NCBI RefSeq assembly: GCF_010729105.1
Contig: NZ_AP022573.1
Location: forward strand, 4,340,001-4,404,000
Length of the DNA: 64,000 bases
Direction: 5' to 3'
Origin: Mycobacterium saskatchewanense
GTDB taxonomy: Bacteria; Actinomycetota; Actinomycetes; Mycobacteriales; Mycobacteriaceae
Shown: in pieces, positions 28,412 to 37,002 of the stretch
How the letters are laid out: each line of letters starts with the position of its first letter
How positions within the stretch are numbered: the first letter of the stretch is position 1
Notes under the pieces: generated by a model
Told to the model about the DNA's origin: nothing
Seen by the model: only the letters and a program-made list of their open reading frames with translations
Database searches by the model: none
Program-made: the position numbers and the translations under genes

Positions 28412-28720
28412 ATGGACAGCGCCATGGCGCGGGTAAATCGAGCGGGGGACGACGCTGAGATCGCCGATGGGCTCACCCGCCGCGAACACGACATCCTGGC
28501 GTTCGAGCGGCAGTGGTGGAAGTACGCCGGGGTCAAGGAAGACGCCATCAAAGAGCTGTTCTCGATGTCGGCGACGCGCTACTACCAGGTGCTGAACGCG
28601 CTCGTGGATCGGCCCGAGGCGCTGGCGGCCGATCCCATGCTGGTGAAGCGCTTGCGGCGGCTGCGTGCGAGCCGCCAGAAGGCGCGGGCGGCCCGCCGGC
28701 TCGGCTTCGAGGTCACCTGA
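28412..28720 (+). CDS. DUF3263 protein (Rv0430 equivalent)
   Basis: A 102-residue basic protein with an N-terminal segment GLTRREHDILAFERQWWKYA and a helix-turn-helix-like region AIKELFSMSATRYYQVLNAL, ending in an arginine-rich tail. The DUF3263 family is actinobacterial and thought to bind DNA, but no function is established. The start ATG 28412 gives the length of Rv0430; 19 bases separate it from virR, so both are likely one transcript. Confidence 0.88.
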   Translation: MDSAMARVNRAGDDAEIADGLTRREHDILAFERQWWKYAGVKEDAIKELFSMSATRYYQVLNALVDRPEALAADPMLVKRLRRLRASRQKARAARRLGFEVT

Positions 28721-28739
28721 CTAGCTACAGTGGGGCTCG

Positions 28740-29213
28740 ATGAAAGAGCGAGTTCCCGACTCCACGGGTCTTCCGCTGCGGGCGATGGTGATGGTGCTGC
28801 TGTTTTTGGGCGTCATCTTCCTGCTGCTCGGGTGGCAGGCCCTGAGCTCGTCGGGGAAGTCTGACGACGATTCGTCGTCCGCGTCCAGCGTCAGCCCCAG
28901 CTCGTCGCAAACGTCGACCAGCGCCAAGCCGGCGGCCGCCAACCAGGCCGAGGTGCGCGTCTACAACATCTCCTCGAAGGAGGGGGTGGCCGCGCGCACC
29001 AAGGACCAGCTCACGTCGGCGGGCTTCAAGGTCACCGACGTCGGGAACCTGTCGCTGTCCGACGTCTCGACCACCACGGTGTACTTCACCGACGCCGAGG
29101 GTGAACACGCCACCGCCGACGCCGTCGGCCAGCTGCTGCAGGCGCCCGTCCAGCCGCGCATCCCGGCACTGAACAACCAGCCGCCCGGCGTCATCGTCCT
29201 GGTTGCCGGCTGA
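28740..29213 (+). CDS. virR: LytR_C-domain envelope protein VirR
   Basis: A 157-residue membrane protein equivalent to Rv0431. Residues about 15-37 form one membrane helix (MVMVLLFLGVIFLLLGWQAL), followed by a Ser/Thr-rich linker and a LytR_C domain (AEVRVYNISSKEGVAARTKD to VIVLVAG). In M. tuberculosis VirR sits in the cell envelope, interacts with LCP proteins and limits vesicle release. sodC follows 28 bases downstream. Confidence 0.88.
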   Translation: MKERVPDSTGLPLRAMVMVLLFLGVIFLLLGWQALSSSGKSDDDSSSASSVSPSSSQTSTSAKPAAANQAEVRVYNISSKEGVAARTKDQLTSAGFKVTDVGNLSLSDVSTTTVYFTDAEGEHATADAVGQLLQAPVQPRIPALNNQPPGVIVLVAG

Positions 29214-29241
29214 GGCTCGCCCCGCGCGTTAGGCTTCCGCT

Positions 29242-29901
29242 ATGCCTAGGCCCGACGGTCGTCACATCCTGCTCGCACTCTCCGCGGCCACCTGCGTCGC
29301 GGCGGTAGCCGCATGCTCGTCGCCCCAGCACGCGTCGACGAGCCCCGGCACCACGCCGGCGGTGTGGACGGGCTCGGCCGCCCCGTCGGCGGCCGTGGGG
29401 CCCGAGGCCGCCCAGCCCGCCGCGCAGGGCCTGATGGCGCGGCTGCGAGGCCCCGACGGGGTCGAGGTCGCCGCCGCCAAGTTCGACTTCGGCAACGGTT
29501 ATGCCACCATCACGATCGCGACGAGCGGCCCCGGCCGCCTCGGGCCCGGGTTGCACGGCGTGCACATCCACAAGGTCGGCAAGTGCGAGGCCAATTCGGT
29601 CGGCCCCACCGGCGGCGCTCCCGGCGATTTCCTTTCCGCCGGCGACCATTTCCAGGCGTCGGGGCACACGGGCGAGCCGGCCAGCGGTGACCTGAGCTCC
29701 CTGCAGGTTCGCAAGGACGGCACGGGCGAGCTGGTCACCAGCACCGACGCGTTCGCGATGGAAGACCTGCTCACCGGCGAGAAGACCGCGATCATCATCC
29801 ACGCCGGCGCCGACAACGCCGCGCCGACACCCGACGGGATGACCATGACCACCGGTGACCCCGGCAAGCGGGTGGCGTGCGGTGTTATCGGTGCGGGCTA
29901 G
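29242..29901 (+). CDS. sodC: Cu/Zn superoxide dismutase lipoprotein SodC
   Basis: Dismutates superoxide outside the cytoplasm. The 219-residue protein starts with a lipoprotein signal peptide (lipobox VAAC near residue 29) and a Ser/Thr/Pro/Ala linker. The SodC domain has the copper-site histidines in [12 protein letters not shown], later metal ligands in [11 protein letters not shown], the disulfide cysteine near the C-terminus ([10 protein letters not shown]) and [11 protein letters not shown]. Length and order match Rv0432. Its end overlaps the start of the next gene by 11 bases. Confidence 0.94.
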   Translation: MPRPDGRHILLALSAATCVAAVAACSSPQHASTSPGTTPAVWTGSAAPSAAVGPEAAQPAAQGLMARLRGPDGVEVAAAKFDFGNGYATITIATSGPGRLGPGLHGVHIHKVGKCEANSVGPTGGAPGDFLSAGDHFQASGHTGEPASGDLSSLQVRKDGTGELVTSTDAFAMEDLLTGEKTAIIIHAGADNAAPTPDGMTMTTGDPGKRVACGVIGAG

Positions 29902-31021
29902 CGGCCGCGGCACCCGGATCGATTTCGCGCCCTCCCCGCGGCCGACCATCGGTGTCGAGTGGGAGTTCGCGCTCGTCGACGCGCATACCCGCGACCTGAG
30001 CAACGAGGCCACCGCGGTGATCGCCGAGATCGGCGAAAGCCCGCACGTGCACAAGGAATTGCTGCGCAACACCGTCGAGATCGTCACCGGCGTCTGTAAT
30101 AGCGCAGGGGAGGCGATCGAGGACCTGCGCGGCACGCTGGGGCCGGCCCGGCGCATCGTCCGCGACCGCGGCATGGAGTTGTTCTCGGCGGGCACCCACC
30201 CCTTCGCGCGGTGGTCCACGCAGAAACTCACCGACGCGCCCCGCTACGCCGAGCTGATCAAGCGGACCCAGTGGTGGGGCCGCCAGATGCTGATCTGGGG
30301 CGTGCATGTGCATGTCGGGATCTCCTCGGCGAACAAGGTGATGCCGATCATGTCGTCGCTGCTGAAGTACTACCCGCACCTGTTGGCGCTGTCGGCGTCG
30401 TCGCCGTGGTGGGGCGGTGAGGACACCGGCTACGCCAGCAACCGGGCGATGATGTTCCAGCAGCTGCCCACCGCGGGGCTGCCGTTCCAGTTCGAGACCT
30501 GGACGGAGTTCGAGGGCTTCGTATACGACCAGAAGAAGACCGGCATCATCGATCACATGAACGAAATCCGTTGGGACATCCGGCCATCGCCGCATCTGGG
30601 CACGCTCGAGGTGCGGGTCTGCGACGGGGTGTCCAACCTGCGCGAGCTCGGGGCGCTGGTCGCGTTGACGCACTGCCTGGTGGTCGACCTGGACCACCGG
30701 CTCGACGCCGGCGAGACGCTGCCGACCATGCCGCCGTGGCACGTTCAGGAGAACAAGTGGCGCGCCGCGCGCTACGGGCTCGACGCGGTGATCATCCTGG
30801 ACGCCGACAGCAACGAGCGACTGGTGACCGAGGACCTCGCCGACGTGCTGACCCGGTTGGAGCCGGTTGCCAAGTCCCTCGACTGCGTCGACGAGCTCGC
30901 CGCGGTGGCCGACATCCCGCGCGCCGGCGCGTCCTACCAGCGGCAGCGGCGGGTGGCCGAGGAGCACGACGGCGACCTGCGCGCGGTGGTCGACGCGCTG
31001 GTGGGTGAGTTGGAGATCTGA
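29891..31021 (+). CDS. Carboxylate-amine ligase, GCS2/YbdK family (Rv0433 equivalent)
   Basis: A 376-residue ATP-dependent ligase related to glutamate-cysteine ligase type 2. Motifs: [19 protein letters not shown] (ATP/metal Glu residues), [31 protein letters not shown] and [13 protein letters not shown]. Mycobacteria make mycothiol with MshC instead of glutathione, so the true substrate is open. GTG 29891 was chosen because it yields the length recalled for Rv0433; GTG 29882 is possible. It overlaps sodC and then, by one base (TGATG), the LON-domain gene. Confidence 0.88.
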   Translation: MRASGRGTRIDFAPSPRPTIGVEWEFALVDAHTRDLSNEATAVIAEIGESPHVHKELLRNTVEIVTGVCNSAGEAIEDLRGTLGPARRIVRDRGMELFSAGTHPFARWSTQKLTDAPRYAELIKRTQWWGRQMLIWGVHVHVGISSANKVMPIMSSLLKYYPHLLALSASSPWWGGEDTGYASNRAMMFQQLPTAGLPFQFETWTEFEGFVYDQKKTGIIDHMNEIRWDIRPSPHLGTLEVRVCDGVSNLRELGALVALTHCLVVDLDHRLDAGETLPTMPPWHVQENKWRAARYGLDAVIILDADSNERLVTEDLADVLTRLEPVAKSLDCVDELAAVADIPRAGASYQRQRRVAEEHDGDLRAVVDALVGELEI

Positions 31022-31659
31022 TGCTGAATCCCATTGAGCTGCCGATGTTTCCGCTGGAGACGGCGATGCTGCCCGACGAGGACCTGCCGTTGCGGATCTT
31101 CGAGCCACGCTACGGCGCGCTGGTGCGGCACTGCACCGAGAACGGCGACCCGTTCGGCGTGGTGCTGATCGCCAGCGGCCGCGAGGTCGGCGGCGGCGAT
31201 TCGCGCTGCGACGTCGGCGTCGTCTCGCGGATCGTCGAGTCGGTCGACCAGGGCGGTGGCCGGTACACGTTGCGCTGCCGGACCGGGGAGCGGATCCGGG
31301 TGGCGGAATGGCTGCCCGACGATCCCTACCCGCGGGCACTGGTGTCGCTGTGGCCCGACGAGCCGGGCGGGGCGGTGAGCCGGGCGCAGCTGCGCGACGT
31401 CCAGGATCGGGTGATGGCCCTGTTCGAGCGGATCGCGCAGGCGCGCGGCGCGGTGCTGCCCGACCGGGACGTGCTGCTGGGCCGCGACCTTGGCCGGGAT
31501 GCCGGCCAACGCCTCTTCGAGCTTGCCTCCCGGATCCCGATCGGCACCGCCGACCGCTATTCGGTGCTGGCGGCCCCGACGGCCGCCGGCCGGCTGGCCG
31601 CGCTCAGCGAGGCCGTGAACGCGGTGGCCGACATCGTGGAGTTTCAGCTGTCCGAATGA
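31021..31659 (+). CDS. LON substrate-binding domain protein (Rv0434 equivalent)
   Basis: A 212-residue protein made only of the N-terminal (PUA-like) domain of Lon: IELPMFPLETAMLPDEDLPL, RIFEPRYGALVRHC, VVLIASGREVGGGD, then a helical part ending RLAALSEAVNAVADIVEFQL. It has no AAA or protease domain. Family function unresolved. It is coupled to both neighbours (one-base overlap upstream, ATGA overlap with the enoyl-CoA hydratase downstream). Confidence 0.88.
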   Translation: MLNPIELPMFPLETAMLPDEDLPLRIFEPRYGALVRHCTENGDPFGVVLIASGREVGGGDSRCDVGVVSRIVESVDQGGGRYTLRCRTGERIRVAEWLPDDPYPRALVSLWPDEPGGAVSRAQLRDVQDRVMALFERIAQARGAVLPDRDVLLGRDLGRDAGQRLFELASRIPIGTADRYSVLAAPTAAGRLAALSEAVNAVADIVEFQLSE

Positions 31660-32486
31660 GCACTGACGTGACGGTGGAAGTCGACGAGGGTGTCGCCGTG
31701 CTCACCCTCAACCGCCCCGAGCAGCGCAACGCCTACACCGCCGACATGGGCGCGCTGCTCGGCCGCGCCTACCGCGAGTGCGACGATGACGACGACGTCC
31801 GCGCCATCGTGGTCACGGGCTCGGGCTCCGCCTTCTGCGTCGGCGCCGACTTCTCCGGCGGTGCCGCACCGTTCGACGCCCCGGAGGACGGCGACGCGTT
31901 CTCGGCCTCGCCGATTGACCCGGCCGCCTTCGAACTGCGCAAACCGGTGATCGCCGCGCTCAACGGCCACGCCATCGGGATCGGCCTGACCATCGCACTG
32001 CAGGCCGACATTCGCATCGTCGCCGTGGACGCCAAATACGGTGTGGTGCAGGTGCGTCGCGGCGTGATCCCCGACTGCATGTCGCACTGGACCCTGACGC
32101 ACCTGACCAACCTTGGCGTGGCCGCCGACGTGCTGCTGACCGGACGGACGTTCACCGGGGCCGAGGCCGCCGCGCTGGGGATCGCCAACCGGGCACTGCC
32201 CGCCGACCAGGTGCTCGCCCACGCGCTGGACACGGCCCGCGACATCGCCGTCAACGTGGCGCCGATGTCGGCGGCGTTGTGCAAGCGGCTGTTGTGGGAC
32301 AGCGCAATTCACGGCTACACCCCGCGACAGGTCGCCGGGCTGGAGACGCAGCTGCACCACCGGGTAATGGGCAGCGAGGATGCGCGCGAAGGTGTGGCCG
32401 CGTTCGTCGACAAGCGGGCCCCGCGGTTCAGCGGGCGCGTTTCGAGCGACTGGACGGCTTTACCGGATCCTCAGCCGGAACCGTGA
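31656..32486 (+). CDS. Enoyl-CoA hydratase/isomerase family protein
   Basis: A 276-residue crotonase-fold enzyme acting on an acyl-CoA. It shows VAVLTLNRPEQRNAYTADMG, the oxyanion-hole segment GSAFCVGADFSGG, and ALNGHAIGIGLTIALQADIR. The usual glutamate positions are occupied by VVQVRRGVIPDC, so hydratase activity is not assured and another crotonase reaction is possible. It is coupled to the LON-domain gene. I do not recall it at this place in M. tuberculosis, and its 3' end overlaps the convergent TetR gene by 59 bases, so it may belong to the inserted module. Confidence 0.85.
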   Translation: MSTDVTVEVDEGVAVLTLNRPEQRNAYTADMGALLGRAYRECDDDDDVRAIVVTGSGSAFCVGADFSGGAAPFDAPEDGDAFSASPIDPAAFELRKPVIAALNGHAIGIGLTIALQADIRIVAVDAKYGVVQVRRGVIPDCMSHWTLTHLTNLGVAADVLLTGRTFTGAEAAALGIANRALPADQVLAHALDTARDIAVNVAPMSAALCKRLLWDSAIHGYTPRQVAGLETQLHHRVMGSEDAREGVAAFVDKRAPRFSGRVSSDWTALPDPQPEP

Positions 32487-33048
32487 GCAGCTCGGCGAGC
32501 GCGACCCCGAGGTTGTGCAGGTTGGTCGGCAGCGAGTAGGTCCCGTCGAGCGTCCAGTTGAGGATGCCGCCGGAGAGTGCGCCAACGATGATGTCGGCCA
32601 ACGTTTCCGGGTCGTGGCCCGCGGTGACTTCGCCGCGCGAGACGCCCTCTTTGATGAGTTCGGCGAACGTCTCGTGCAGGTTGAATCCGCGCTGAATGCC
32701 GTAGCCGGTGGTGGCCATCATCTCGCCGATCAGCTCGCGGTACGTGTCACCGGAGGAGACCAGCGTGGTGCCGATGTCGTCGAAGACCCCGATCAGCCGC
32801 GCCGGGATCGGCTCGCCGGCGCGGTCGAACACGACGTCGTGCAGATTGACCAGCCGCCGCTCGGCAAGCGCGCGGATCATGTCGCCGCGGGTGGCGAAGT
32901 GGTTGAAGAACGTCCGGTTCGCCACGTCGGCTTGTTCGCAGATTTCCTCGATGGTAGTGGCCGCGACGCCCTTGCTCAGAAACAGGTCGAAGGCGGCGAC
33001 GAGGATTTTCTCCCGCATCTCCAGCTTGCGCCGTTCGACCCTGTTCAC
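32428..33048 (-). CDS. TetR-family regulator of the acyl-reduction operon
   Basis: A 206-residue regulator with a clear N-terminal helix-turn-helix (RRKLEMREKILVAAFDLFLS, TIEEICEQADVANRTFFNHF). The C-terminal domain is a generic TetR ligand domain ending in a basic tail. It is the last gene of the minus-strand run LuxE-like, LuxC-like, SDR, TetR, nine bases after the SDR gene, so it likely autoregulates that operon, perhaps in response to an acyl-CoA; the ligand is inferred. Confidence 0.85.
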   Translation of the reverse strand: MNRVERRKLEMREKILVAAFDLFLSKGVAATTIEEICEQADVANRTFFNHFATRGDMIRALAERRLVNLHDVVFDRAGEPIPARLIGVFDDIGTTLVSSGDTYRELIGEMMATTGYGIQRGFNLHETFAELIKEGVSRGEVTAGHDPETLADIIVGALSGGILNWTLDGTYSLPTNLHNLGVALAELLTVPAEDPVKPSSRSKRAR

Positions 33049-33057
33049 GTCAGCAGT

Positions 33058-33987
33058 CTATTGCGCGCACAACTGCTCGCAGAGCGTCCAGAACTCCGTT
33101 GCGCGTTGCTCGTCGCGGGCATACGGCGCGACCGCGTCGTCGACCGCGCAGTCCTGCAGGTACAACCCGCCCCGGCCGTCCAGCTCCGGGCTGACCGCGG
33201 CCCACACCTGGGTGGCCGCGCCGTGTTCGGGCATGACGAAGTCGAGATGTCCGTCGGTCCGCTCGCCGCGTGTGGTCCCGCTGGCGACGACGAGCTTGCG
33301 CAGCTGCGAAAAGTCCTCGCGGGACATGTAGCGGGCCAGCGATGTCGCCACGGTGCCGGGGTGCACGGCGAAGGCGCGCACCCCCACGTCGCGCAGGCGC
33401 CGGTCGGCTTCCACCGCGTGCAGGATGTTCGCCGTCTTGGACGCGCCGTAGGCGACGAACTTGTCGTAGTCGCGGCGCTCCCAGTTGGGATCGGCGAAAT
33501 CGACGTCGCCCATGATGTGGCCGCCGGAGGACAGGATGACCAGCCGGGCACCGTGGGCGGCGGTCAGCTGCGGGATGAGCAGCCGGGTGAGTTCGAAGTG
33601 GCCGAAATGATTTGTTCCGATTTGTATTTCGAATCCGTCGCGGGTGCGGCTGAACGGGGTGAACATGACGCCGGCGTTGTTCATCAGCACGTGGATCACC
33701 GGTGCCATGCCGGCGATCGCGGCGGCCGCCGCGCGCACGCTGGACAGCGCGGTGAGGTCGAGTGGCACCGTCGAGGTGCGGGCGCCGGGAACTTCGTCGG
33801 CTACCCACTGGGCCGCCTCGGCCAGGGCGTCGCGATTGCGGGCCGCCAGGATGACGTGTGCGCCCGCGGCAGCCAGGGCGCGGGCCGACTCGCGGCCCAG
33901 CCCGGACGAGGCGCCGGTGATCACACATGTCTTGCCGGACAGGTCGATTCCCTCGACGACCTGCAACGCGCTGCGGGGTCCGGTCAT
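33058..33987 (-). CDS. Short-chain dehydrogenase/reductase in the LuxC/LuxE operon
   Basis: A 309-residue classical or retinol-dehydrogenase-like SDR. It has the NADP-binding loop KTCVITGASSGLGRESARAL, NNAGVM, the catalytic serine in LVILSSGGHIM and YGASKTAN (YxxxK). ATG 33987 overlaps the stop of the acyl-CoA reductase (ATGA). In this context it could reduce an aldehyde produced by the LuxC-like enzyme to an alcohol, or oxidise a hydroxyacyl precursor. It is related to, but clearly diverged from, the SDR pair at 43.2 and 47.6 kb. Confidence 0.87.
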   Translation of the reverse strand: MTGPRSALQVVEGIDLSGKTCVITGASSGLGRESARALAAAGAHVILAARNRDALAEAAQWVADEVPGARTSTVPLDLTALSSVRAAAAAIAGMAPVIHVLMNNAGVMFTPFSRTRDGFEIQIGTNHFGHFELTRLLIPQLTAAHGARLVILSSGGHIMGDVDFADPNWERRDYDKFVAYGASKTANILHAVEADRRLRDVGVRAFAVHPGTVATSLARYMSREDFSQLRKLVVASGTTRGERTDGHLDFVMPEHGAATQVWAAVSPELDGRGGLYLQDCAVDDAVAPYARDEQRATEFWTLCEQLCAQ

Positions 33988-35441
33988 GCCCGTGCGAGCT
34001 GCCACAGCGGAACGACGACGTCGGGGTCGCATTCCTCGTCGACGATCCACTTGCACATCCGACGGATCGGCTCGATGGCGTCCTGCGGCATCGCGATGGC
34101 CACGCTGCACGCATAGCCCAGGCTGGTAAGCCGCTGGGCGCCGAAGAGCGGCAACGTGTTTCGCAGCTGACGCTTGAGGGACTCGGGGTAGATGCCGATG
34201 GTCTGCGTGTAGGCGTTGACCGCGGCGGTCACCTTGTCGATGTTGTCCACCGGCACGATGTTAGCGACCCGTCCCGAGAGCATCGGCGAATAGTCAACCG
34301 GCTCATCGATTTGCGAGACGACGATGGCGCCCTCGCGGCGCTCTCCGCCGATCACGCGGTAGAAGTCGTCGGCCATCCGCGACGACTCGACGTGGTCGAG
34401 CAGCTCGCGGTTGGGGTACCGCGCCGGGGTGCTGATGAACGTGGGCAGCGACACCAGCTCCTGGTAGATCATTTCGCCCAGGCGATTCGCGTTGGCCACA
34501 CCCGCGGGGTCGGTCCCGCTGAGTACGTAGATGACCCGGGCGTTGGCGCACCCCTCCTGGTTGGCCACACCGATGTCGACGGCGGCGCGGCGGGCCACCT
34601 CGCGCATGGTGTCGGAGTCGGCGAACGCCTCGGCGCCGATGATCGTCGCGCTGCGCTTCGGGTCGAGAGCGATGAGTTCCAGGCCCGGCTGGATGTAGCG
34701 GGTGACGTGCTTGACCGACGCCAGTCCGCCCCACGCCACGATCTTCTCGATGTGCTGGGGCTGGTAGAGCTTCTCTTCGACTTCGAGGTCGCCGCCCTTC
34801 CAGTACCCGACGGCCAGATGCTTGGTGATCGGGTGGTTCGGCGCCACGTCGGCCAGGGTGCGGGCGATGGCGATCGCGGTGAGCGGATCGTTGGACGGTG
34901 CCTTGATGATGACGTCGGATCGGGTGATCACCGATCGCAGGATCGTCACCGCCGAGACGAGGCCGCCGTTGCCCGCCGGGATGTGCAGCACCCGGGACCC
35001 GAACGCGCGCACCCGCAGTTCGCGTCCGTCGTGCAACGTGTGCGGCACCCAGCCGTTGAGGTAGTCGAGCCCGACCTGGGTTTCGGCGATTTCGAGGACG
35101 TTGTTGCGGGAGAACAGCGGCCGCAGCACCAGATAACTGTTGCGCATCATCTCCGCGGGCAGCACGTTGGCAATCATCGAGGCCTCGTAGGCCTCCTGCA
35201 GGTGCCGGTTCGTCTCGAAATCCAGTGCGTCACCGAGGGCTTCGAGCACGTCGAGGATGTCGTCGAAGCTCAGCTCGTAGAGGTCGCTCAGCTGCGCCGG
35301 GCTGCGCAACGGCAGCCGATCGACATACTTGGCCATGTCGGGCGCGGCGAATTGTGAAGCGCCGATGCGGGTGTCGAACGGCACCAGGTCGTCGGTGATG
35401 ACCTCGCCCCGCAGGAACAGCGGGACGGTGTATGCGATCAC
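33984..35441 (-). CDS. LuxC-like acyl-CoA reductase
   Basis: A 485-residue protein of the LuxC acyl-CoA reductase family (aldehyde-dehydrogenase-like fold), which reduces an acyl thioester to an aldehyde with NADPH. Motifs: VLHIPAGNGGLVSAVTILRS, SDVIIKAPSNDPLTAIAIAR, KIVAWGGLASVKHV, and NQEGCANARVIYVLSG, where C298 is the likely acyl-accepting cysteine. The start is GTG 35441, overlapping the stop of the LuxE-like gene (GTGA). No luciferase (LuxAB) gene is in the window, so a biosynthetic or catabolic role is expected rather than light emission. Confidence 0.85.
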   Translation of the reverse strand: MIAYTVPLFLRGEVITDDLVPFDTRIGASQFAAPDMAKYVDRLPLRSPAQLSDLYELSFDDILDVLEALGDALDFETNRHLQEAYEASMIANVLPAEMMRNSYLVLRPLFSRNNVLEIAETQVGLDYLNGWVPHTLHDGRELRVRAFGSRVLHIPAGNGGLVSAVTILRSVITRSDVIIKAPSNDPLTAIAIARTLADVAPNHPITKHLAVGYWKGGDLEVEEKLYQPQHIEKIVAWGGLASVKHVTRYIQPGLELIALDPKRSATIIGAEAFADSDTMREVARRAAVDIGVANQEGCANARVIYVLSGTDPAGVANANRLGEMIYQELVSLPTFISTPARYPNRELLDHVESSRMADDFYRVIGGERREGAIVVSQIDEPVDYSPMLSGRVANIVPVDNIDKVTAAVNAYTQTIGIYPESLKRQLRNTLPLFGAQRLTSLGYACSVAIAMPQDAIEPIRRMCKWIVDEECDPDVVVPLWQLARA

Positions 35442-36868
35442 AGGTCGACGCCCTTCATGAAGTTCACCGCCTCGTTGTGCACCTCATGTGTTGCGGCGCA
35501 GGTGATCCGGTCGTCCTCCACACCCCGCTTCTCGCTGTAGCGCATGATGTCGTGCTCGAAGGCGACGCTGGCCTGCCCGCACGGGCACTGCAGGTCCCAG
35601 TCGATCGTCACCTCGTCGCCGGAGATGACGCCGCCCCAGTGCGCGCGCAGCAGGATGTCGTAGACGGCCGCGCGGCCCGTCTGCACACCGGTGCGCGGAA
35701 GCGGCTCGCTGGTGTCGGGATCGAGCACGAACGGTATGACCCACGGCGCGACGTGGTAGCGGCCCTCGCTGCACCCCCAGTGAAACGTGCTCGACTCGGA
35801 GAAGCCGTAGCCGACCTGGATGCGGTCGACCCCGAGGAATTCCTTGATGACATCCATGAAATCGTCAGGCAGCACAACGCCTTTCATGCCACCGCCGGTG
35901 AGGATCGCCGAGTCGGGGGCAAAGACGTCGCGCACGCCGCGGTCCAGGCCGGCCCTGGCGATGTCGTACATCTGGCCGAAGGCGCTGGTCATGAACACCC
36001 GCTTGCCGCGCAGCTGCTCGGAAAGCCGGGTGAAGAACTCCTCGACGTCCTGGGCCTGGCGCGCCTGCATGGCGATGAACTCGTCCTTGCGGGCGGCCAG
36101 CGCGGGGTCGATCTCCAGCCGGTCCAGCTCGCCGCGCGACGCCGCGGCGCGCATCTTGGAGGCGAGAAACATCAGGTCGGTATCGACCGCGCCCGGGTAG
36201 AGCGCGTGAAACCTGCTTTCGTCGCCGCCGGTGAAGCCGCGCTTGAGCATGTTGGCGATGCGCAGGTGGCCCAGCTTGCCGCTGGCGAAATTCGGCCACA
36301 CCACGTCCACCACCGGGTTGAGTTCGGCATCGGTCGGTTCGTGGCCGAATGTCTGGAATAGGCAGATCTTCCACAGCGTCATGCCTTGTTCGGCGCCGCG
36401 TTTGTCCTTGGGCAGGATCGAGATGGTGCCGGTGGTACCGCTGGAGGTGATCACCTCCAGCGGGGTCTGCGCGTCGAGCCGGTCGATCCAGTCGTCGATC
36501 CCGGTGCACCCGGCGGTGTCCACGTGGGACAGGTCGTAGCTGGTGAGCTTGTCGAGCCACCTGGTCATCAGATCGAAGCGCTTCCTGTCGATGAGTACCG
36601 GCGGATACGACTTGAAAGCTGTATGTGAAAAGAGCAGCGGCGCAACGTCGTTGAATTCTACGAGCGCCTTGACGCCAAGCCTGTCGGCCAGCTTGCGCAG
36701 CATCTCGATGCTGTCGTAGTGCTCCCGGAAACGGATGCCCATCGCCTCGCGCTGCAGTTCTTCGAGCTCCCCGCGGTCGATGCTGTGCATCCGCGTATAG
36801 GACTGTGCGAAGAAGCCGATCGGGTCGTTCATGAACTCACTCACCGGCCGCGCTGCCGTGACTGTCAT
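35438..36868 (-). CDS. LuxE-like acyl-protein synthetase / acyltransferase
   Basis: A 476-residue adenylate-forming protein of the LuxE/PaaK type. The ATP-binding loop is LEVITSSGTTGTISILPKDK (about residues 132-152); further features are VDVVWPNFASGK, FMTSAFGQMYDIA, VQVGYGFSESS-like GYGFSESSTFHWG, and a C-terminal CPCGQ. LuxE activates a fatty acid as acyl-AMP and passes it to LuxC for reduction. It is the first gene of the coupled LuxE-LuxC-SDR(-TetR) operon; ATG 36868 has no strong upstream alternative. The acid it activates (fatty, polyketide or sterol-derived) cannot be told from sequence. Confidence 0.85.
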   Translation of the reverse strand: MTVTAARPVSEFMNDPIGFFAQSYTRMHSIDRGELEELQREAMGIRFREHYDSIEMLRKLADRLGVKALVEFNDVAPLLFSHTAFKSYPPVLIDRKRFDLMTRWLDKLTSYDLSHVDTAGCTGIDDWIDRLDAQTPLEVITSSGTTGTISILPKDKRGAEQGMTLWKICLFQTFGHEPTDAELNPVVDVVWPNFASGKLGHLRIANMLKRGFTGGDESRFHALYPGAVDTDLMFLASKMRAAASRGELDRLEIDPALAARKDEFIAMQARQAQDVEEFFTRLSEQLRGKRVFMTSAFGQMYDIARAGLDRGVRDVFAPDSAILTGGGMKGVVLPDDFMDVIKEFLGVDRIQVGYGFSESSTFHWGCSEGRYHVAPWVIPFVLDPDTSEPLPRTGVQTGRAAVYDILLRAHWGGVISGDEVTIDWDLQCPCGQASVAFEHDIMRYSEKRGVEDDRITCAATHEVHNEAVNFMKGVDL

Positions 36869-37002
36869 CGGATGCCTCGCTTCATCGCCGGGCCGGTCCG
36901 CCTCACGATAGCGGTCAGTGCAGTCACAGGCAATAGTGCAGTCAACTGCAAGGACGGAGACGCGAGTGGACGTCCCGGATCGGCGCGTCGGCGCGGGCGG
37001 TG

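Noticed and set aside
32380..34116. A 578-codon plus-strand open frame
   Set aside because: It is antisense to the TetR and SDR genes, which carry clear family motifs.
33058..36868. The LuxC/LuxE-like genes as a bioluminescence (lux) operon
   Set aside because: No luciferase genes are present and the third gene is an SDR; the families also serve non-luminous acyl reduction.
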